Below, piece after piece: positions 32,242 to 36,232 of a DNA stretch of 36,232 bases. The position numbers were made by a program, and so were the translations under genes. The notes beneath the pieces were generated by a model. That model was not told the DNA's origin. It made no database searches and worked only from the letters and a program-made list of their open reading frames with translations. The stretch's first letter is position 1; each line of letters begins with the position of its first letter. This DNA is from an uncultured Prevotella sp. (GTDB taxonomy: Bacteria > Bacteroidota > Bacteroidia > Bacteroidales > Bacteroidaceae), in the NCBI GenBank assembly GCA_900543155.1, contig UQQN01000013.1:1-36232 (forward strand), given 5' to 3'.

Positions 32242-34005
32242 ATGAATATGAACAACAAAATAGGATTTTCCAACTTCCGCAAATTTGCTAAATTCCCCGA
32301 GATTGATCTTGGAGATATTACTATCTTGGTAGGTGGCAACAACTCTGGTAAGTCCACATTGGTTAAGGCTTTCTTGCTTTGTGTTGGCAACTTGCGCATG
32401 ATGCGCATGAGTGACCGCCGTCGTGAAAATCGGAATAATATATTCGGCTTCACCAAGCCGATGTTCCGATTTGATGCGAATATATATCATGATGTAAAGG
32501 TCAAGACCTTCGCTCGTGCCATACATAACAAGCCAGTGGCAGATTGTGATGGAGGCTGTGCATCGTTGCCTTCATATATAACATTCAAGTTCGCTTTGGG
32601 GATGTTTGAATTCCAGTTTGTTGTGGCAGGCAACCGCGATGAAGAGCTCACCTATGGTGATGTTCTGTCAATAACTGTTGTTGACAAAGAGCAGAAAATC
32701 CGTTTCTGCAATGATTACGAGCACGCCACAATGTCTTATGCCGTTCTTGCATCTTCGCAAAATGATGGTTCCAAGAAAGTCGCTCAGGATATTTCCAAGA
32801 AAGAAGAAATGGAAAAGGAATATCTTGAGATTGAAAAATCCTTCGAGGCTGCCAGCAACGAGGGGGATTTGGAAAAAATAGCCTCCCTTTCGGAAGAAAA
32901 GGAAAAGATTGAAGCTGCATATAGAGCAATCTATGGTATGGATGTGACTCTTGTTGGGGATTTAGAGGAGGTAAATCTTGAGAACGAAGAATCTTCGGAT
33001 TTGGAGAAAGATGCTGTCTGCTACGATAACCTCCCTTTGGGGTTCGTCTTAAACGAAGTGAACGAGTATGTTGTAATGAATGTTATTTCCAATATCATTG
33101 ACTTCGCCTCTCATGCCAAGGACAAGGCTCCAAAGTATAAGGAAGGCGAAGACTCAGATTCCTATGATGAGAAAATGAAGGAATATGAGGCGAAAGAAGA
33201 TGCCAGAAAAGGTATGTATTTGGACATCAGTAAAATGCGCAAGTCAAGAAAAGATCTCGCCTACCTGCTGGACACTCTTAAAGTTGAATACATTCCTGCC
33301 CATGCAGTCAATCAAGATGCGTATTACGAAGTAGGCGGCAATGACTTCATGGCTCAAGTTGTTTATGATTACTATCTTGAAAAGATAACACCAGGAGATG
33401 CAGAATATACATTCGTAACCGATTGGATGAAAACTTTCGGTATAGGTCATGATTTCTGTGTTGAACCATTGATGGCTGGCGACGTTTACAAACTCACGAT
33501 AGAAGATGAAGATGGCACCAAGTTGCCACTGGCAGACAAAGGCATGGGGGCTATTCAGATGATGATATTACTTTTGCGTCTCGCCACCATCATACACATC
33601 GCTAAATCGAACAGGAGTGTGGCAACAACTGTCGTCATCGAAGAGCCAGAACAGAATCTGCACCCAAAGATGCAGAGCCTGCTCGCAGACCTTCTGGAGA
33701 GCATAGCAACAAGCAATGAGTACAAGGTTAAATTCATCATAGAAACTCATTCTGAGTATCTCATTCGCAAGAGCCAAGTATTGGTGGCAAATGCCAACTT
33801 CGTTGATGACAAAGACATAGAAGAAAACTGTCCGTTTACTGTCTACTATTTGCCTGCCGACGCTGGAGCCCCTTACCAAATGCACTACAAAACAACAGGT
33901 GGTTTTGTAGAAAAATTTGGCACGGGATTCTTTGACGCTGCCACAGAGTCTGATATGGTCATTATTCGTAAAGAGTTTGAACAGAAAAAGAAAAACCGCC
34001 AATAG
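32242..34005 (+). CDS. OLD/RecF-like AAA ATPase, defence-associated
   Basis: This 587-residue ABC-type ATPase resembles OLD and DUF3696/AAA_21 proteins. It opens with IGFSNFRKFAKF, and Walker A is GGNNSGKST (31-39). The signature-like segment is ADKGMGAIQM (431 onward), Walker B is VVIEEPEQNLHP (464 onward) and the H-switch is ETHSEYL (501 onward). Between the halves is an acidic, coiled-coil-prone insert (about 180-240). There is no TOPRIM domain after the ATPase, so it differs from OLD nucleases. The start at 32242 is set by the promoter at 32213-32220. Only three bases separate it from the partner gene, so the two are co-translated. Such ATPases usually act as sensors that gate a toxic partner in phage defence. 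Confidence 0.85.
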   Translation: MNMNNKIGFSNFRKFAKFPEIDLGDITILVGGNNSGKSTLVKAFLLCVGNLRMMRMSDRRRENRNNIFGFTKPMFRFDANIYHDVKVKTFARAIHNKPVADCDGGCASLPSYITFKFALGMFEFQFVVAGNRDEELTYGDVLSITVVDKEQKIRFCNDYEHATMSYAVLASSQNDGSKKVAQDISKKEEMEKEYLEIEKSFEAASNEGDLEKIASLSEEKEKIEAAYRAIYGMDVTLVGDLEEVNLENEESSDLEKDAVCYDNLPLGFVLNEVNEYVVMNVISNIIDFASHAKDKAPKYKEGEDSDSYDEKMKEYEAKEDARKGMYLDISKMRKSRKDLAYLLDTLKVEYIPAHAVNQDAYYEVGGNDFMAQVVYDYYLEKITPGDAEYTFVTDWMKTFGIGHDFCVEPLMAGDVYKLTIEDEDGTKLPLADKGMGAIQMMILLLRLATIIHIAKSNRSVATTVVIEEPEQNLHPKMQSLLADLLESIATSNEYKVKFIIETHSEYLIRKSQVLVANANFVDDKDIEENCPFTVYYLPADAGAPYQMHYKTTGGFVEKFGTGFFDAATESDMVIIRKEFEQKKKNRQ

Positions 34006-34008
34006 CCT

Positions 34009-35022
34009 ATGTTTACGCTCTATACAACAGAAGACAAACTTACTGAGTTCTGCATTGAAGGCGGAACTTGGTATGACATTATAAGAAATCAAAAGAAAAT
34101 CTTTGTCTGCAATGATTCTGAAGAAGAAATGTGGGATGAAACCAATAGTGTCCTAATGAATCTCCACCGCGCCGAAATAGAAATAGAGGTGGATAATAAG
34201 TTAGCAGAGGATATAAAGAATGATGCCCAAAACGTTCTAAAGTTAGTCAACCCTGCTTATATTTTGGATTATTCAGAACAAGAGGCTGCAGAAATTTCAA
34301 AAAAATATGGAGTCATCTTCCTTTCTACCCAAAATACGCCTGAGCCAGCTATTGCTGAAGCCGGTTGGACTCAGGACACATCTGATGATTCAAAAGAACA
34401 ATCGTGGAGTTATTTCCTTAGTGGCATCAAGACAAAATACAACTCTTTGGTAATCGTTGATAGATATTTCTTCTCCAGTGAACGTGGACGTGGAGAGTCT
34501 ATGGAAGACTCAAGGTTCAATTTGAGAAGTATTCTGGATGTTTTGCTCCCCCAGGAACAAATGCATAACTTTACGGTAAGTATCATTTTTGATATAACCA
34601 AGGCAGACGTGGGGATGCAAGAATTGTCCACAGAAGTAAACAAGATAAAAAAAACATTGGTGGGTCACACTACGTTTGATATGGAACTCATCTCCATTGA
34701 CAGTAACTGTTACAACTACGACAAGACACACGACCGGTTTATCATCTCTAACTATTTTGTCATTGATGTGGCTCATAAGGTAAAGGCGTTCAAGATAGAC
34801 AAGACTGTTTTGGCGGAACAAAACATACATTTCAAGTATCTGTATAGTGAAGGAATCAGGGAAAACGACAAGTCGAGCAAGCCTGAGGTTTCTCAAGACA
34901 GAGTATTGAAGGCTATCCGTGATGCCCTTCATACCAGCAAGGGAGAAATGCTTCATGCCGCAAATGGTCGGCTGAGTCAAAAAGGAAATTTTCAGCCTAA
35001 AAATAGAATATTTAACTTGTAG
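34009..35022 (+). CDS. Unrecognised partner protein of the ATPase, possible effector
   Basis: I do not recognise this 337-residue protein by name. It has no signal peptide or membrane segment. The middle contains a hydrophobic strand ending in SLVIVDRYFFSS (D151, R152, Y153), then SIIFDITKADVG. A later strand carries THDRFIISNYFVIDVAH (H241, D242, R243). The pair of strand motifs resembles the phospholipase-D-like C-terminal domain of MITD1-type proteins (D-x-Y, then HDR), which is my best structural guess and is uncertain. The C-terminal tail is polar and basic. It follows the ATPase gene by three bases. Its TAG stop is the first triplet of the hsdM promoter module. It is likely the effector or specificity partner of the ATPase. 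Confidence 0.6.
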   Translation: MFTLYTTEDKLTEFCIEGGTWYDIIRNQKKIFVCNDSEEEMWDETNSVLMNLHRAEIEIEVDNKLAEDIKNDAQNVLKLVNPAYILDYSEQEAAEISKKYGVIFLSTQNTPEPAIAEAGWTQDTSDDSKEQSWSYFLSGIKTKYNSLVIVDRYFFSSERGRGESMEDSRFNLRSILDVLLPQEQMHNFTVSIIFDITKADVGMQELSTEVNKIKKTLVGHTTFDMELISIDSNCYNYDKTHDRFIISNYFVIDVAHKVKAFKIDKTVLAEQNIHFKYLYSEGIRENDKSSKPEVSQDRVLKAIRDALHTSKGEMLHAANGRLSQKGNFQPKNRIFNL

Positions 35023-35065
35023 TGCGGTTAGTCTGCACAGATGATCACTAACTTTGTACTTGAAA
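35020..35065 (+). promoter_or_regulatory. Promoter/operator module, copy 2 (before hsdM)
   Basis: The same module as at 32184-32229: inverted repeat GTGCGG (35022-35027), spacer TTAGT, CTGCAC (35033-35038), 10 bases, then the -7 box TAACTTTG (35049-35056). The start codon of hsdM is at 35084. Both copies begin on the stop codon of the gene before. Confidence 0.75.
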
Positions 35066-35083
35066 GAAGATATATATAAAACA

Positions 35084-36232
35084 ATGGCACAATATAGCAA
35101 CATACACCGTCCCAATGTGGGGTTTGTTTGGAATATTACTGATGTGGTGCTCCGCGATACATTCAAAAAGAGCGAGATTGGCGATGTCCTCCTGCCTTTC
35201 GTCGTTTTGCGCCGCATGGACTGCATCCTCGAACCTTACAACAAGAAGGTGCGCGAGCAGTATGAGAAGTTCAAGGATAAGCTTTCCTCGGAAAAACTCG
35301 ACCCACTGCTCCGCAAGACAGCTGGCGGACTGAAGTTCTACAACACATCACGTCATACGCTTCTTTCATTGCAGGACGATGCCAAGAACATATCAGTCAA
35401 CTTTGCCAACTATCTCGCTGGGTTCAACAGTGAGGTGCAGCGCATCTTTGACTGCTTTCAGTTTGACAAGGTTGTGGCACGCCTCACGCGCAACAACTTG
35501 CTTTATAGGATGCTCGTCGAGTTAGCCAGTCTTGACTTCTCTCTTGCCAAGGTTGACAATCACGACATGGGATACATCTTTGAAGAACTCATCCGCATTG
35601 CCAACGACCAAAGCAACGAGCAGGCTGGTGAACATTTTACGCCGCGTGATGTGATTCGCTTGATGTCTGCCATTCTCTTCACTCCCGATGCCGATGAACT
35701 GCGTCAGAATGGCATCATACGCACCATCTACGACCCTGCCTGCGGTACGGGCGGTATGGTGAATGTGGGCAAGCGCTATATCCTGGAGGAAATTTGCGCC
35801 GATAGCAAAGCAAAGCCCACAATCAAAACGTATGGCCAAGAACTCAACGAGCAGTCGTATGCCATTGCCAATAGTGAGGCTTTGGTTTCAGGCGAGGATG
35901 CCGACAACATTCGCCTTGGCAACACTTTCACAGAAGATCGCTTTGCAGGCAAGCGCTTTAACTATATCATGGCTAATCCGCCCTACGGCGTGACTTGGAG
36001 AAAAGACCAAGAGAAAATCGTTGAGGAAAGTCACAATCCCGAAGGCCGCTTCTATGCTGGACTGCCCCGCACCAGCGACGGTCAGTTGCTCTTTGTGCAG
36101 CACATGCTCTCGAAGATGAAGCCAGAGGGGAGCCGTGTGGGAGTGGTCACCAATGGTTCGCCGCTGTTCTCTGGCAATGCTGGCTCCGGCGAGAGCAACA
36201 TCCGCAAATGGATTATTGAGAACGACTGGCTG
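35084..36232 (+). CDS. hsdM: Type I restriction-modification system, DNA methyltransferase subunit (partial)
   Basis: The reading frame is open to the end of the window (383 codons seen; full HsdM is about 500-800). HsdM methylates adenine in the recognition sequence and with HsdS and HsdR forms the type I complex. The N-terminal helical domain begins MAQYSNIHRPNVGFVWNITD. The SAM motif is DPACGTGGM (D217) and the catalytic N6-adenine motif is NPPYG (N298). The linker AGEHFTPRDVIRLM is the family hallmark. hsdS and hsdR are presumably beyond the window. The promoter is a near-copy of that of the ATPase pair. Confidence 0.95.
   Translation, partial: MAQYSNIHRPNVGFVWNITDVVLRDTFKKSEIGDVLLPFVVLRRMDCILEPYNKKVREQYEKFKDKLSSEKLDPLLRKTAGGLKFYNTSRHTLLSLQDDAKNISVNFANYLAGFNSEVQRIFDCFQFDKVVARLTRNNLLYRMLVELASLDFSLAKVDNHDMGYIFEELIRIANDQSNEQAGEHFTPRDVIRLMSAILFTPDADELRQNGIIRTIYDPACGTGGMVNVGKRYILEEICADSKAKPTIKTYGQELNEQSYAIANSEALVSGEDADNIRLGNTFTEDRFAGKRFNYIMANPPYGVTWRKDQEKIVEESHNPEGRFYAGLPRTSDGQLLFVQHMLSKMKPEGSRVGVVTNGSPLFSGNAGSGESNIRKWIIENDWL

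Noticed and set aside
32242..35022. PARIS (AriA/AriB) identity for the ATPase pair
   Set aside because: The partner lacks a TOPRIM/DUF4435 pattern (no E then D-x-D arrangement), so only the ATPase half would fit.

Overview
The window looks like a chromosomal segment of a Bacteroidales bacterium, most likely Prevotella or a close relative. Three things suggest this: promoters of the TAnnTTTG type with almost no Shine-Dalgarno sequences; family members typical of the phylum (FimB/Mfa2-like fimbrial lipoproteins, DUF4230 proteins, a C11 protease, DUF4143 ATPases, a PurF paralogue beginning MGGFFG); and the gene content as a whole. No tRNA, rRNA, CRISPR array or intact insertion sequence was seen.

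Layout. 1-5.6 kb (minus strand): a NatA/NatB-like ABC exporter, preceded by a probable operon of a family 2 glycosyltransferase, radC, a SufT-like DUF59 protein and lpxH. 5.9-13.6 kb: housekeeping genes, namely a PurF-family enzyme lacking the usual N-terminal cysteine, rpmH (L34), trpS divergent from pflA, a LuxR-type regulator with a degenerate receiver, and clpB behind a sigma-54-like promoter. 14.0-19.4 kb (minus): the branched-chain amino acid operon ilvD-ilvB-ilvN-ilvC. 19.8-24.3 kb: a FolB-HAD phosphatase fusion, a small lipoprotein, two overlapping DUF4230 genes and a lipoprotein C11 peptidase. 24.5-28.8 kb (minus): a UDP-glucose dehydrogenase and two fimbrial lipoproteins, one ending in a lectin-like domain.

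28.8-36.2 kb is AT-richer and accessory. An array of six degenerate 23-bp repeats lies upstream of a DUF4143-type ATPase. A gene remnant follows, then a defence cluster: a WYL-domain regulator of BrxR/CapW type, an OLD/RecF-like ATPase, an unrecognised partner protein with an H-D-R motif, and hsdM of a type I restriction-modification system that runs off the end of the window.

The best candidate for an undescribed system is the ATPase plus partner pair (32242-35022). It sits between the WYL regulator and hsdM. Both the pair and hsdM start from near-identical 46-bp promoter/operator modules, each containing a 6-5-6 inverted repeat and a TAnnTTTG box, and each beginning exactly on the TAG stop codon of the preceding gene. 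This suggests a regulated cassette inserted into, and controlled together with, a restriction-modification locus.

All function assignments come from reading motifs by eye. No database search was possible.
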